A stretch of DNA of 64,000 nucleotides from Streptomyces roseirectus (GCF_014489635.1 NZ_CP060828.1:5060001-5124000); one strand, 5' to 3'. Positions 7,188 through 16,228 are shown, counted from the stretch's first letter. The notes: generated by a model from the sequence alone, not told the origin. Translations and numbers: made by a program.

Positions 7188-9337
7188 CGACGCTTCAGGA
7201 CGAACGCACGTGGGCCGAGCCGCGGTTGACGCCAACGACCAAGCGCTCGCTCGGCACCCGACTCTGGCGAGGCCGCCCCGAGGACCCCGCCTGGGTCCGC
7301 CCGGCCTTCCTCGGCCTCCTCCTCACGACCCTCTTCCTCTACCTCTACAACCTCAGCTCCTCCGGATACGCCAACTCCTTCTACTCGGCGGCCGTTCAGG
7401 CCGGCTCGCAGTCCTGGAAGGCGTTCTTCTTCGGCTCGCTGGACGCCGCCAACGCCATCACCGTCGACAAGCCCCCGGCCGCGCTGTGGCCGATGGCCCT
7501 GTCCGTGCGGATCTTCGGCCTCAGCTCGTGGGCGATCCTGGTCCCCGAGGTGCTGATGGGCGTCGGTACGGTCGCCGTCGTCTACGCGGCGGTGCGGCGC
7601 CGGTTCTCCCCGGCGGCGGGGCTGATCGCGGGCGCCACCATGGCGCTGACGCCGGTCGCCGCGCTGATGTTCCGCTTCAACAACCCGGACGCGATGCTCG
7701 CGCTGCTCATGGCGGTGGCCTGCTACCTCGTCGTCCGCGCCCTTGAGGACGGCCGGACCAAGTGGCTGCTGTGGGCGGGCGCGGCGATCGGGTTCGCGTT
7801 TCTCGCGAAGACCCTCCAGGCGTTCCTGATCCTGCCGGCGCTGGCCCTGGTGTACGGGGTGTGCGCGCCGGTCCCGCTGAAGAAGCGGCTTGGTCAACTC
7901 GCCGCCGCGACAGGGGCGTTGGTCGTCTCCGCCGGGTGGTGGGTAGCGATCGTCGAGCTGTGGCCGGCGTCCTCGCGGCCGTACATCGGTGGCTCGCAGA
8001 ACAACTCCTTCCTCGAACTCACCTTCGGCTACAACGGACTTGGCCGGCTGAACGGCGAGGAGACCGGGTCCGTCGGCGGGGGCGGCGGCGGTGGCACCGG
8101 GCAGTGGGGTGAGACCGGCTGGGACCGGATGTTCAACTCCGAGATCGGCGGCCAGATCTCCTGGCTGCTGCCGGCCGCGCTGATCCTGCTCGTCGCCGGG
8201 CTCGTTGCGACGCGCAAGCTCAACAGGACGTCCGTCACGCGGAGTTCGTTCCTGGTGTGGGGCGGGTCGCTGGTCATGACGGCGGTCGTCTTCAGCTACA
8301 TGGCGGGCATCTTCCACCAGTACTACACGGTGGCGCTCGCGCCGTACCTCGCGGCCGTGGTCGGGATGGGCGCGGGGCTGCTGTGGGAACGGCGGTCCGA
8401 GCTGTGGGCGTCGATCACCCTCGCGGGGGCGGTCGTCTCGGCGGCTGCCTGGGGGTACGTCCTGCTCAACCGGACGTCGGACTATCTGCCCTGGCTGAAG
8501 TGGGTCGTGCTGGTCGGGGGACTGACCGGGGCGCTCGGAATCGTCTTCGCGGGCCGGATCAGCCGTCAACTCGCCCTGGCGGCAGCCTCGGTGAGCATCG
8601 TCGCGGCACTCGCCGGGCCCACGGCGTACACCATCAGCACGCTTCAGGAGGGGCACACCGGGTCGATCGTGACGGCGGGGCCCGCGGGGGCGTCGATGAT
8701 GGGCGGGCGCGGTGGCGGGCCCGGCGGTGGCGGTATGCGGTTCGGCATGGGAGGCATGGGCGGCGGGATGCCGGGCCAGAACCAGCAGGGCGGTAACGGG
8801 ACCGGGCAGGGCCAGGGCAACGGGAACTCGCAGGGCTTCCCGGGCGGCGGCAACTTCGGCGGCATGCCGGGCGGGACCCAGAACGGCCAGAACGGCAACG
8901 GCACCACCCGGGGCCAGGGCTTCCCCGGCGGCATCACCGGCGAGGGCCGCATGGGCATGGGCGGCGTCGGCGGCCTCCTCAACGGCGCGAACGTCTCCAC
9001 CGAGGCCAAGAAGCTCCTCACGGCCGACAGCGACCAGTACACCTGGGCGGCAGCGGCCATCGGCGCCCAGAACGCCGCGAGCTACCAACTCGCGACCGGC
9101 GACCCCGTGATGGCGATCGGCGGCTTCAACGGCACCGACCCCTCCCCGACGCTGGCCCAGTTCAAGCAGTACGTGACCGACGGCAAGATCCACTACTTCA
9201 TCTCCGGCGGCGGCATGATGGGCGGCTCCAGCACAGGGACGTCGTCCCAGATCACCTCCTGGGTAGAGGCCAACTTCAAGAAGGTGACGGTCGGTTCGGC
9301 CACCTTCTACGACCTCACGCAGAAGGCGAGCAGCTAG
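7184..9337 (+). CDS. GT39-type membrane glycosyltransferase with Gly/Met/Asn-rich loop
   Basis: The 717-residue product has about 12 membrane segments. An early extracytoplasmic loop reads AITVDKPPAALWPMALSVRI, typical of the ArnT/PMT family (GT39) that takes sugar from polyprenyl-phosphate donors. After the last membrane segment (about 480-500) comes a roughly 100-residue loop extremely rich in Gly, Met, Asn and Gln (GGMRFGMGGMGGGMPG). A folded extracytoplasmic C-terminal domain (about 600-717) follows. Such Gly-rich linkers recur in streptomycete members of this family. It likely uses the product of the preceding gene. The acceptor (protein or glycan) is not evident. Confidence 0.87.
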   Translation: MTTLQDERTWAEPRLTPTTKRSLGTRLWRGRPEDPAWVRPAFLGLLLTTLFLYLYNLSSSGYANSFYSAAVQAGSQSWKAFFFGSLDAANAITVDKPPAALWPMALSVRIFGLSSWAILVPEVLMGVGTVAVVYAAVRRRFSPAAGLIAGATMALTPVAALMFRFNNPDAMLALLMAVACYLVVRALEDGRTKWLLWAGAAIGFAFLAKTLQAFLILPALALVYGVCAPVPLKKRLGQLAAATGALVVSAGWWVAIVELWPASSRPYIGGSQNNSFLELTFGYNGLGRLNGEETGSVGGGGGGGTGQWGETGWDRMFNSEIGGQISWLLPAALILLVAGLVATRKLNRTSVTRSSFLVWGGSLVMTAVVFSYMAGIFHQYYTVALAPYLAAVVGMGAGLLWERRSELWASITLAGAVVSAAAWGYVLLNRTSDYLPWLKWVVLVGGLTGALGIVFAGRISRQLALAAASVSIVAALAGPTAYTISTLQEGHTGSIVTAGPAGASMMGGRGGGPGGGGMRFGMGGMGGGMPGQNQQGGNGTGQGQGNGNSQGFPGGGNFGGMPGGTQNGQNGNGTTRGQGFPGGITGEGRMGMGGVGGLLNGANVSTEAKKLLTADSDQYTWAAAAIGAQNAASYQLATGDPVMAIGGFNGTDPSPTLAQFKQYVTDGKIHYFISGGGMMGGSSTGTSSQITSWVEANFKKVTVGSATFYDLTQKASS

Positions 9338-9361
9338 ACGACGACACCGCCGGTTCGCTGA

Positions 9362-9393
9362 TGAGGGCGGCGATCTTCGGGTCGCCGCCCTCA
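9362..9393 (+). terminator. Hairpin after the glycosyltransferase operon
   Basis: TGAGGGCGGCGA at 9362-9373 pairs perfectly with TCGCCGCCCTCA at 9382-9393 across an 8-base loop. It stands between the end of the operon and the promoter of the next gene. Confidence 0.75.
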
Positions 9394-9406
9394 CTCCGGC
9401 CGTCTC

Positions 9407-9443
9407 TTGTACGCTGTATGGCAGTACCTATACGCTGTATAAC
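9407..9443 (+). promoter_or_regulatory. Promoter with direct-repeat operator for the MFS/TetR unit
   Basis: TACGCTGTAT occurs at 9410-9419 and again at 9431-9440, 21 bp apart, immediately before the ATG at 9444. A -35-like TTGTAC (9407-9412) and a -10-like TATACG (9429-9434) overlap the two copies with a 16-bp spacer. That puts the transcription start close to the ATG. There is no ribosome binding site, so the mRNA is probably leaderless. The TetR protein encoded downstream is the obvious candidate ligand of the repeats. Confidence 0.6.
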
Positions 9444-10850
9444 ATGCCAACGACCACACCAGCTCCCCCCGAATCCCTCACCCAGGGCCATCCCCGGCGC
9501 TGGCTCATCCTCGGCGTCATCGCCCTCGCCCAGCTGACCGTCCTCCTCGACAACACCGTCCTCAACGTCGCGATCCCCTCCCTCACCAAGGAGCTGGACG
9601 CGTCCACCGCCGACATCCAGTGGATGATCAACGCGTACTCCCTGGTCCAGGCGGGCCTCCTCCTCACGGCCGGCAGCTCGGCGGACCGGTACGGGCGCAA
9701 GAAGATGCTCGTCGCCGGGCTCGTGATCTTCGGCGCCGGATCGCTGGTCGCGGCGCTCGCCTCCTCCACCGGGCAGCTCATCGCCGCCCGCGCGGGGATG
9801 GGGGTGGGCGGGGCGCTCCTCACGACGACCACGCTCGCCGTCGCCATGCAGATCTTTCCGCCCGAGGAGCAGCCCAAGGCGATCGGGATCTGGGCGGCGG
9901 TGAACTCCCTCGGGTTCGCGGCGGGGCCCCTCATCGGCGGGTTCATGCTGGGCCACTTCTGGTGGGGGGCGATCTTCCTGATCAACCTCCCGGTCGCGGT
10001 GGGCGCGCTGGTGGCCGTCGTCGCGCTCGTCCCCGAGTCCAAGAGCCCGCAGGGGGACCGGCCCGACCTGGTCGGCGCGCTCCTGTCGACCGTCGGGATG
10101 TCGTCCCTCGTCTTCACGATCATCTCCGGGCCCGAGCACGGGTGGCTGTCGGCGCGGGTGCTGGTGAGCGGGGTCGTCGCCGTCGCCGTCCTCGGGGCGT
10201 TCGTCTGGTGGGAGAACCGGATCCCCTACCCCATGTTCGACATGGGCTTCTTCCGCAACGCCCAGTTCACGGGGGCCGTCGCCGGGGCCGTGCTGGTCAT
10301 GTTCGGGATGGGCGGGGCGCTGTTCCTCCTCACCCAGCATCTCCAACTCGTCCTCGGATACGGGCCGTTGGAGGCGGGGCTGCGGACGGCGCCGCTCGCG
10401 CTGGTCATCATCCTGCTCAACTTCACGGGCGTCGCCGCGCGGATCACCGAGAAGCTGGGGCGGCCGGGGACGATCCTCGGCGGCATGACCGTGATGGCCT
10501 GCGGGCTCGTCTCCATCGGCGTGCTGGGGGAGCGGGGCTACGCGGGGACGCTGCTCGGGCTCGTCCTCATCGGCGTCGGGACGGCCACGGCCAGCCCGGC
10601 GATGGCCCACGCGCTCATGAGTTCGATCCCGCCGGCCAGGGCGGGCGTCGGCGCCGGCATCAACGGCATGCTGGGCGAGTTCGGCATGGGGCTCGGCGTC
10701 GCGGTGCTCGGCGCGGTGCTGACGTCGGCCGCGCGGCTGGAACAGGGGCTGCGGGACGGGCAGTTGGTCGGGGCGCTGGCCGTGGTGCTGGGCGGGGTGG
10801 TCGCGGGGGTGCTGCTGCGGCGGGCCGCCGGGGCGCAAGCCGCGAAGTGA
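9444..10850 (+). CDS. MFS drug-efflux transporter, DHA2 (EmrB/QacA) type
   Basis: The 468-residue product has 14 predicted membrane segments. The first-loop signature AQLTVLLDNTVLNVAIPSL is the DHA2 motif with an intramembrane Asp, and the loop 2-3 motif is GSSADRYGRKKML. It should export hydrophobic drugs or a metabolite using the proton gradient. A TetR gene follows 57 bp downstream on the same strand, and the promoter carries a direct repeat, so the pair is likely an inducible resistance unit. No ribosome binding site precedes the ATG. Confidence 0.9.
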   Translation: MPTTTPAPPESLTQGHPRRWLILGVIALAQLTVLLDNTVLNVAIPSLTKELDASTADIQWMINAYSLVQAGLLLTAGSSADRYGRKKMLVAGLVIFGAGSLVAALASSTGQLIAARAGMGVGGALLTTTTLAVAMQIFPPEEQPKAIGIWAAVNSLGFAAGPLIGGFMLGHFWWGAIFLINLPVAVGALVAVVALVPESKSPQGDRPDLVGALLSTVGMSSLVFTIISGPEHGWLSARVLVSGVVAVAVLGAFVWWENRIPYPMFDMGFFRNAQFTGAVAGAVLVMFGMGGALFLLTQHLQLVLGYGPLEAGLRTAPLALVIILLNFTGVAARITEKLGRPGTILGGMTVMACGLVSIGVLGERGYAGTLLGLVLIGVGTATASPAMAHALMSSIPPARAGVGAGINGMLGEFGMGLGVAVLGAVLTSAARLEQGLRDGQLVGALAVVLGGVVAGVLLRRAAGAQAAK

Positions 10851-10907
10851 GGCAGCCCTGCGCGCCCCTTAAGGTGTTGCGGTCGGCGTGATTCAGGAGG
10901 TGGGCCG

Positions 10908-11630
10908 GTGGCTCGGCAAAGCGTGTGGCTCGCCGACAAGGAACGGCGCCGGAAGTCGAGCCAGCCCACCGGGCTCGACCGCGCGCGGATCACCTCCACC
11001 ACCGTCCGCCTCCTCGACGCCGAAGGGCTCGACAAGTTCTCCATGCGGCGGCTGGCCGCGGAGCTGAACGTGACGGCCATGTCGGTCTACTGGTACGTCG
11101 AGACGAAGGACGAACTCCTCGAACTCGCCCTCGACGAGGTCTACGGCGAGGTCCCCCTCCCCCACGCCGACGACTGGCAGACCGGCCTGCGTCAACTCGC
11201 CACCTGGTACCGCGCGTTGCTCGTCCGCCACCCCTGGGCCTCCCCCCTCGGCGGCCGCTACCTCAACATCGGCCCCCACTCCCTCGAATTCTCCCGAGCC
11301 GTCCAACACGCCGTCCGCAAAACCGAGTTGCCCCCCGAAGACATCACCGGCGTCATCGCCGCCGTCTTCCAGTTCGTCTACGGCTTCGGCACGATGGAGG
11401 CCCACTTCCTGGCCCAGACCACAGAGTCGGGCCTCACGCCGGACGAGTACTACCGCCAGTCCCTGAAACTCTTCAGATCCAACGAGGACATGACGCAAAT
11501 GGCGGAGGAAACAAGGGACTTGGTGGAGGCAAGGGGCACCGCGACGATCGTGGAGATGCACAACAGGGACTTCGACTTCGCCCTAAATCTGCTGCTAGCA
11601 GGAATCGAGGCTATGCGGCAACGCCGCTAA
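10908..11630 (+). CDS. TetR-family regulator with TetR_C domain
   Basis: The 240-residue regulator has an N-terminal HTH of the classic TetR subclass (RITSTTVRLLDAEGLDKFSM, then RRLAAELNVTAMSVYWYVET). An all-helical ligand domain follows. GTG 10908 sits seven bases after a perfect AGGAGG. Location directly behind the efflux gene suggests that it represses the shared promoter at 9407-9443 and is released by the pump substrate. The stop codon is fused to a dispersed intergenic repeat. Confidence 0.88.
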   Translation: MARQSVWLADKERRRKSSQPTGLDRARITSTTVRLLDAEGLDKFSMRRLAAELNVTAMSVYWYVETKDELLELALDEVYGEVPLPHADDWQTGLRQLATWYRALLVRHPWASPLGGRYLNIGPHSLEFSRAVQHAVRKTELPPEDITGVIAAVFQFVYGFGTMEAHFLAQTTESGLTPDEYYRQSLKLFRSNEDMTQMAEETRDLVEARGTATIVEMHNRDFDFALNLLLAGIEAMRQRR

Positions 11631-11675
11631 GGGGCGCGGGGAACTGCGCGATCAACCACGAATCACCCGCACCCG
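11630..11675 (+). repeat. Dispersed intergenic repeat, copy 1
   Basis: AGGGGCGCGGGGAACTGCGC begins at the last base of the TetR stop codon, continues GATCAACC, and is followed after a short gap by ACCCGCACCC. Near-identical copies occur at 43258 and 54655. The element always lies just behind or between genes. Confidence 0.8.
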
Positions 11676-11701
11676 CCCCACACACAGAACCCCCCACCCC
11701 A

Positions 11702-12175
11702 TTAGGCGCCCGGCACACCCAGCCGCGCCGGGAACCCTCCCGTCGCCACCGGCCCCCACCGCACCGGCGTGACCCGGATGATCGACTTCCCCTGCCGGAC
11801 CATCGCCGCCCGGTACTCGTCCCAGTCGGGATGTTCCCCGGAGATGTTCCGGAAGTACTCCACCAACGGCTCCACGGACTCGGGAGAGTCGATCACCTCG
11901 GCCACCCCGTCGACCTGCACCCAGGGCCCGTTCCACTCATCACTGAGCACCACGACACTCACCCGCTCGTCCCGCTTCGCGTTCCGCGTCTTGGCCCGCT
12001 CGGGATACGTGGACATGACGATCCGCCCGGAATCGTCGACCCCACAGGTCAGCGGCGACGCCTGCGGCCCCCCGTCCCCCCGCCGGGTGATCAGCAGCGC
12101 CCGATGCCGGGTCCGGACGAAGTCCAGCAGCTCTTCGAGGGAGACGGCCGTGTTGGTAGCGATGTTCGATGCCAT
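11702..12175 (-). CDS. PPOX-class F420-dependent oxidoreductase
   Basis: The 157-residue split beta-barrel protein has ITRRGDGGPQASPLTCGVDD, RIVMSTYPERAKTRNAKRD and the PWVQVDGVAEVIDS strand, features of the PPOX/FDOR family. Members reduce or oxidise substrates with coenzyme F420 or flavin; the substrate here is unknown. ATG 12175 lies four bases after the stop of the yceI-like gene, so it is probably the last gene of the marR operon. The length is normal. Confidence 0.85.
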   Translation of the reverse strand: MASNIATNTAVSLEELLDFVRTRHRALLITRRGDGGPQASPLTCGVDDSGRIVMSTYPERAKTRNAKRDERVSVVVLSDEWNGPWVQVDGVAEVIDSPESVEPLVEYFRNISGEHPDWDEYRAAMVRQGKSIIRVTPVRWGPVATGGFPARLGVPGA

Positions 12176-12179
12176 GCCC

Positions 12180-12992
12180 TCAGCCTAGATCTCCCCGCAC
12201 GGCCTGCACGTCGAGCTCGACCCGCAGCGTGGTCCCGATCGCGGCGATCCCGACGGCCACGACCTGGTTGTAGTTCATCGCGAAGTCCTCCCGCCGCAGC
12301 TCGGCGGTGGCCCGGAACGCGGCCCGGGTTCCACCCCACGGATCACCCCCGGTCCCGAGGTACGAGAGATCGAGATCGACGTCCCGCACGACCCCCCGCA
12401 TCCCCAACTCCCCGTGCACAGTCCACCGATCGGGCCCGGCGACACTCAACCCGCTGGACCGGTACGTGATTTCGGGATACGTCTCGACGTCGAGGAAGTC
12501 AGCCGACCGGAGATGGTCGTCCCGCATCCCGTTCCCCGTGTCGATGGAAGCAGCCCGGATCACCGCCTCCACCCGGGACTTGGTGACGTCGTCGGGCGCG
12601 ACCTCGACGACCGCCGAGAACTCCGTGAACCGCCCCCGCACACTGGAGATCCCGAGGTGCTGGGCGACGGCCCCCACGGTCGAGTGCGCGGGATCGACGG
12701 TCCAAGTGCCGGGCGGCGGCAGCTCGTTGCCGCCCTGCCGGGCGAGGACGACGTTCCCGACCTCCGCCCGCCCGCTCGCGGTCACCAGCGCCGTGGACGC
12801 CGAGGGCGCGTACCCCACGGCCGTGATGATGACCGTGTGCGCGCCGGGCGCGAGCGGCGTCCCGTCCCGGACGACCCCGTCGTCGTCCGCCTCGGCCCGC
12901 AGCACCTGCGTCCCCGTCATGTCGGTCACCGTCACGACCGCGTGGGAGACCGCCCACCCGTCCTTCGTCCGGATCCTCGCGCTCAGCGCCAT
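12180..12992 (-). CDS. YceI-like lipid-binding protein with N-terminal carboxypeptidase-regulatory-like domain
   Basis: Residues about 1-85 form a beta-sandwich of the CarboxypepD_reg/Cna_B type (GWAVSHAVVTVTDMTG, ITAVGYAPS). Residues about 95-268 form a YceI domain (TWTVDPAHSTVGAVAQHLG, FLDVETYPEITYRS, VVRDVDLDLSYLG), a lipocalin-like barrel that binds polyprenoid or amide lipids. There is no signal peptide, so a cytoplasmic location is likely. ATG 12992 is chosen because AGGAG lies nine bases upstream; an in-frame TTG at 13001 would collide with that site. The N-terminal domain is related in pattern to the three at the end of the transporter encoded upstream. Confidence 0.85.
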   Translation of the reverse strand: MALSARIRTKDGWAVSHAVVTVTDMTGTQVLRAEADDDGVVRDGTPLAPGAHTVIITAVGYAPSASTALVTASGRAEVGNVVLARQGGNELPPPGTWTVDPAHSTVGAVAQHLGISSVRGRFTEFSAVVEVAPDDVTKSRVEAVIRAASIDTGNGMRDDHLRSADFLDVETYPEITYRSSGLSVAGPDRWTVHGELGMRGVVRDVDLDLSYLGTGGDPWGGTRAAFRATAELRREDFAMNYNQVVAVGIAAIGTTLRVELDVQAVRGDLG

Positions 12993-13069
12993 GTCGTACA
13001 ACTCCTCTGAAGGGAAAGGGCCCGTGGCGGGGAATGGCTACCCCGCCACGGGCCCCGCTCACTGCTGTG

Positions 13070-15649
13070 TCACTCGCCCGGGTGGGCGAGTTCGATGTCG
13101 TGCCCGTCGACCCCGTGCCCGGCGACGGTCAGCGCGGCGGCGACCGGCGGGTACCCCGTCGCGATCACCGTGTACTCCCCGCTGTCGAGGTCGGAGAAGG
13201 CGTACGCGCCGTCGTGCCCGGTCGTCGAGGTCCCGACGACGTTCCCGGCCGCGTCGACCAGCGTCACGCGGGCGTCGGCGAGGGGGCCGTAGGGGGCGCG
13301 GACGACGCCCTGGAGGTGCGCGCCGGCGTCGAGGACGACCTCGGCGCGGGTCACCCCGGTCGTGCCGATCTCGACGGGCAGGGCGCGCGGCCGGAACCCG
13401 CTCGCGTTGACGGCGACGGTCACCGCGCCCGGCACCAGCTCCCCGAACGAGAACTCGCCGTGCTCCCCGGTCGTCCCGGTCGCGAGGAGATCCCCTCGGA
13501 CGTCCGTGACGACGACCATCGCGTCCTTGACGCCGTCCCCGCTCGCGGCGGCGCGGACGACGCCTGCGAGCCCGCTGGTCCCGCTGAGCAGGATGTCGTA
13601 CGCGACCGGCTCGCCGTTCACGACGATCGTGGACGCCTGCGGCTGGAAGCCGTCGGCGGAGGCGATCAGGACGTACGAGCCGGCGCCGGGGGCGTCGACG
13701 CCGTAGGAGCCGTCGAACTGGGCGACCGCGCGGCCGAGTTGGCGGCCGGTGAGGGAGATGAGGGTGACGGCGGCGTGGGGGACGGGGGCGTTCTCGGCGC
13801 CTCGGACGTGGCCGTGGATGGGGGTGCCGGTGCCGTTGCTGTCGCCGGTGCCGAGGGAGGCGGTGGCGGCAACGGGGCTTGCCTGTACGGCGGTTGCCGT
13901 AACGGGCGTTGCCTGCGCGGCAGTTGCTCCGGCGAGCGCGGGCACCTTCTCCTCGGCCGGCGCCTCGACTTCCGCCCACGACGGGGTCGTCACCGTCACC
14001 GTCTCCGCCGCCTCGGTCTGGCCCGCGGCCTGCGCGATCGCGCCCGTCGTCCGCAACGGGACCTCCTTGATGAACAGCGTCACGAAGAACGCGAGGAACG
14101 CGATCGGGGCGACGTACAGGAAGATGTCGGCGATGCCGTGCCCGTACGCGCTCTCCAGCCAGGTGCGGACGGGGCCGGGCAGGGCGTTCATGTCGGGGAT
14201 CGCGCCGGACCCGCTCGCCTTCGCGGCGGCCATCTGGGACTGCGGGTCGAGGGTGGCGATCGTGTCCTTGGCGTAGTGCGTGATCCGCGTCGACATGACC
14301 GAGCCGAGCGCCGCGACGCCGACCGCGCCGCCGAGGGAGCGGAAGAAGGTGACGACCGAGGAGGCGGCGCCGAGTTCGTGCGGGGCGACCTGGTTCTGCG
14401 TGGAGAGGACCAGGTTCTGCATCATCATGCCGATGCCGAGGCCCATGACCGCCATGAACAGGGCGATCTTCCAGTAGTCGGTGTCGTAGCGCATCGTGCC
14501 GAGCAGCCCGAGCCCGGCGGTCAGCAGCGCGCCGCCCGAGACGAGCCACGCCTTCCACTTGCCGGTCTTGGTGATGATCTGCCCGGAGACGGTCGAGGAG
14601 ACGAAGAGGCCGGCGATCATCGGGATCGTCATCACGCCGGACATCGTCGGGGACTTGTCGCGGGCGATCTGGAAGTACTGGCTGAAGAACACCGTGCCGG
14701 AGAACATCGCGATGCCGACGAACATCGACGCGACGGAGGCGAGGGAGATGGTCCGGTTGCGGAACAGGTGCAGCGGGATGATCGGCTCGCTGGCCTTCGT
14801 CTCGGTGAACACGAACAGCGCGGCCAGCAGCACCGACCCGCCGACCATCGTGTACGTCTGCCAGGAGAGCCAGTCGTACTTGTCGTCCGCGAAGGTGACC
14901 CAGACGAGGAGCAGGCTGACGGCGGCGGTGATGAAGAACCCGCCGGTCCAGTCGACCTTGACCTCGCGCTTGGCCTCGGGCAGGTGCAGCGTCTTCTGGA
15001 GCACGATCAGCGCGATCAGCGCGAACGGGACGCCGACGTACAGGCACCAGCGCCAGCCGAGCCAGCTGGTGTCCGTGATGACGCCGCCGATCAGGGGGCC
15101 GCCGACGGTCGCGACCGCGAACGTGGCTCCCAGGTACCCGGAGTACCGTCCCCGCTCCCGCGGCGAGATCATCGCGGCCATGATGATCTGCGCGAGCGCG
15201 GTCAGGCCGCCCGCGCCGAGGCCCTGCACGACGCGCGCGCCGATCAGCACGCCGGAGTTCGGCGCGAGCCCGGCGACGACCGACCCGACGATGTAGATGA
15301 CCAGCCCTATCTGGACCAGCAGCTTCTTGCTGACCAGGTCAGCGAGCTTGCCCCAGAGGGGGGTGGACGCGGTCATCGCCAGCAGCGACGCGGTGACGAC
15401 CCACGTGTACGCGGACTGGCCGCCGCCGAGGTCCTTGATGATCTCGGGCAGCGCGTTCGACACGATCGTCGACGACAGGATCGCCGCGAACATGCCGAGC
15501 AACAGCCCGGACAGGGCCTCCAGGATCTGCCGGTGGGACATCGGGGCGTGCGACTTGGGTGCGTGCGACTTGGGTGCGTGCGCGGGGTTCTGCGCGCCGC
15601 CCCCGTGCTTGCCGTGGGCCCGCACACCGGGGGGTGTGGTGGTAGCCAT
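13070..15649 (-). CDS. MFS transporter (DHA2) with three C-terminal carboxypeptidase-regulatory-like domains
   Basis: The 859-residue protein starts with a His/Lys-rich tail containing the repeated tetrad HAPKS. Fourteen membrane segments follow (about 45-530) with the DHA2 motif SGLLLGMFAAILSSTIVSNA and GKLADLVSKKLL. After an Ala/Thr linker come three beta-sandwich domains (about 605-690, 690-770, 775-855), each with the pattern GxVxGAxxxPVPxAxVTL...G...TxxDGxYxF. A normal DHA2 pump ends near residue 520. The tail should lie on the cytoplasmic side if 14 segments are correct. The gene starts 13 bp after the marR stop behind an AGAGAG site. Function is presumably efflux; the role of the tail is unknown. 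Confidence 0.88.
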   Translation of the reverse strand: MATTTPPGVRAHGKHGGGAQNPAHAPKSHAPKSHAPMSHRQILEALSGLLLGMFAAILSSTIVSNALPEIIKDLGGGQSAYTWVVTASLLAMTASTPLWGKLADLVSKKLLVQIGLVIYIVGSVVAGLAPNSGVLIGARVVQGLGAGGLTALAQIIMAAMISPRERGRYSGYLGATFAVATVGGPLIGGVITDTSWLGWRWCLYVGVPFALIALIVLQKTLHLPEAKREVKVDWTGGFFITAAVSLLLVWVTFADDKYDWLSWQTYTMVGGSVLLAALFVFTETKASEPIIPLHLFRNRTISLASVASMFVGIAMFSGTVFFSQYFQIARDKSPTMSGVMTIPMIAGLFVSSTVSGQIITKTGKWKAWLVSGGALLTAGLGLLGTMRYDTDYWKIALFMAVMGLGIGMMMQNLVLSTQNQVAPHELGAASSVVTFFRSLGGAVGVAALGSVMSTRITHYAKDTIATLDPQSQMAAAKASGSGAIPDMNALPGPVRTWLESAYGHGIADIFLYVAPIAFLAFFVTLFIKEVPLRTTGAIAQAAGQTEAAETVTVTTPSWAEVEAPAEEKVPALAGATAAQATPVTATAVQASPVAATASLGTGDSNGTGTPIHGHVRGAENAPVPHAAVTLISLTGRQLGRAVAQFDGSYGVDAPGAGSYVLIASADGFQPQASTIVVNGEPVAYDILLSGTSGLAGVVRAAASGDGVKDAMVVVTDVRGDLLATGTTGEHGEFSFGELVPGAVTVAVNASGFRPRALPVEIGTTGVTRAEVVLDAGAHLQGVVRAPYGPLADARVTLVDAAGNVVGTSTTGHDGAYAFSDLDSGEYTVIATGYPPVAAALTVAGHGVDGHDIELAHPGE

Positions 15650-15662
15650 GCGCTTCTCTCTC

Positions 15663-16211
15663 TTACGTGGTCGTCGTGGGTGTACGGGTCGTGGTCAGGG
15701 GTGGGGGCGGGGGAAGGCCGCGACGGGGGACGTCGTACTCGGGATGTACGGGTAGGGGTTCGGACTGCCGCTGCCGTCCCGGCCTGCACTCGCCGAACTC
15801 CGCGCGCATCCGCGTCAGCAGCCGGACCAGCTCGGCGACATCACGCTCGTCCCAGTCGCCCAACCGCTCCGCGAGCATCGCCACGCTCCGCCGGGACAGC
15901 TCGGCCAGCTTCAGCCGCCCCTCCGGCGTGAGCCGCAGGATCCGGGACCGTTTGTCGGCGGGGTCGGCGGCCCGCTCGATCCACCCGCGCTCCACGAGGT
16001 GCGCGACGTGCCGGCTGCTGACGGACATGTCGACGGCCAGCAGTTCCGCGAGGTGCGTCATCCGCATCTCCCCGTACCGCCCGACCAGCCCCAGCACCAT
16101 CGCCGACCCACCCGGACAGTCCGCCGGCAGCACCCGCTCCAGGTCCCGCTTGACCGACCCGAAAGCGCTGAGCTGACGCGCCAACTCCTCGAACTGCGCC
16201 TGCCCGCCCAT
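15663..16211 (-). CDS. MarR-family regulator
   Basis: From ATG 16211 the product is 182 residues. It carries a winged HTH (MTHLAELLAVDMSVSSRHVAHL, then ERGWIERAADPADKRSRILRLT) with the conserved wing D-x-R/K-x-R pattern, and a Pro/Thr-rich C-terminal tail that is not needed for the fold. The start is chosen because GGAGG lies four bases upstream; the frame is open further but runs through the operator. It heads the leftward operon with the MFS, YceI and PPOX genes and most likely represses it through the palindromes at 16229-16270. Confidence 0.9.
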   Translation of the reverse strand: MGGQAQFEELARQLSAFGSVKRDLERVLPADCPGGSAMVLGLVGRYGEMRMTHLAELLAVDMSVSSRHVAHLVERGWIERAADPADKRSRILRLTPEGRLKLAELSRRSVAMLAERLGDWDERDVAELVRLLTRMRAEFGECRPGRQRQSEPLPVHPEYDVPRRGLPPPPPLTTTRTPTTTT

Positions 16212-16228
16212 CACACCTCCAGCCTTCG

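Noticed and set aside
9444..16211. A biosynthetic gene cluster around the two efflux pumps
   Set aside because: Only transport, regulation, a YceI-type lipid binder and one oxidoreductase are present; there are no core biosynthetic enzymes.
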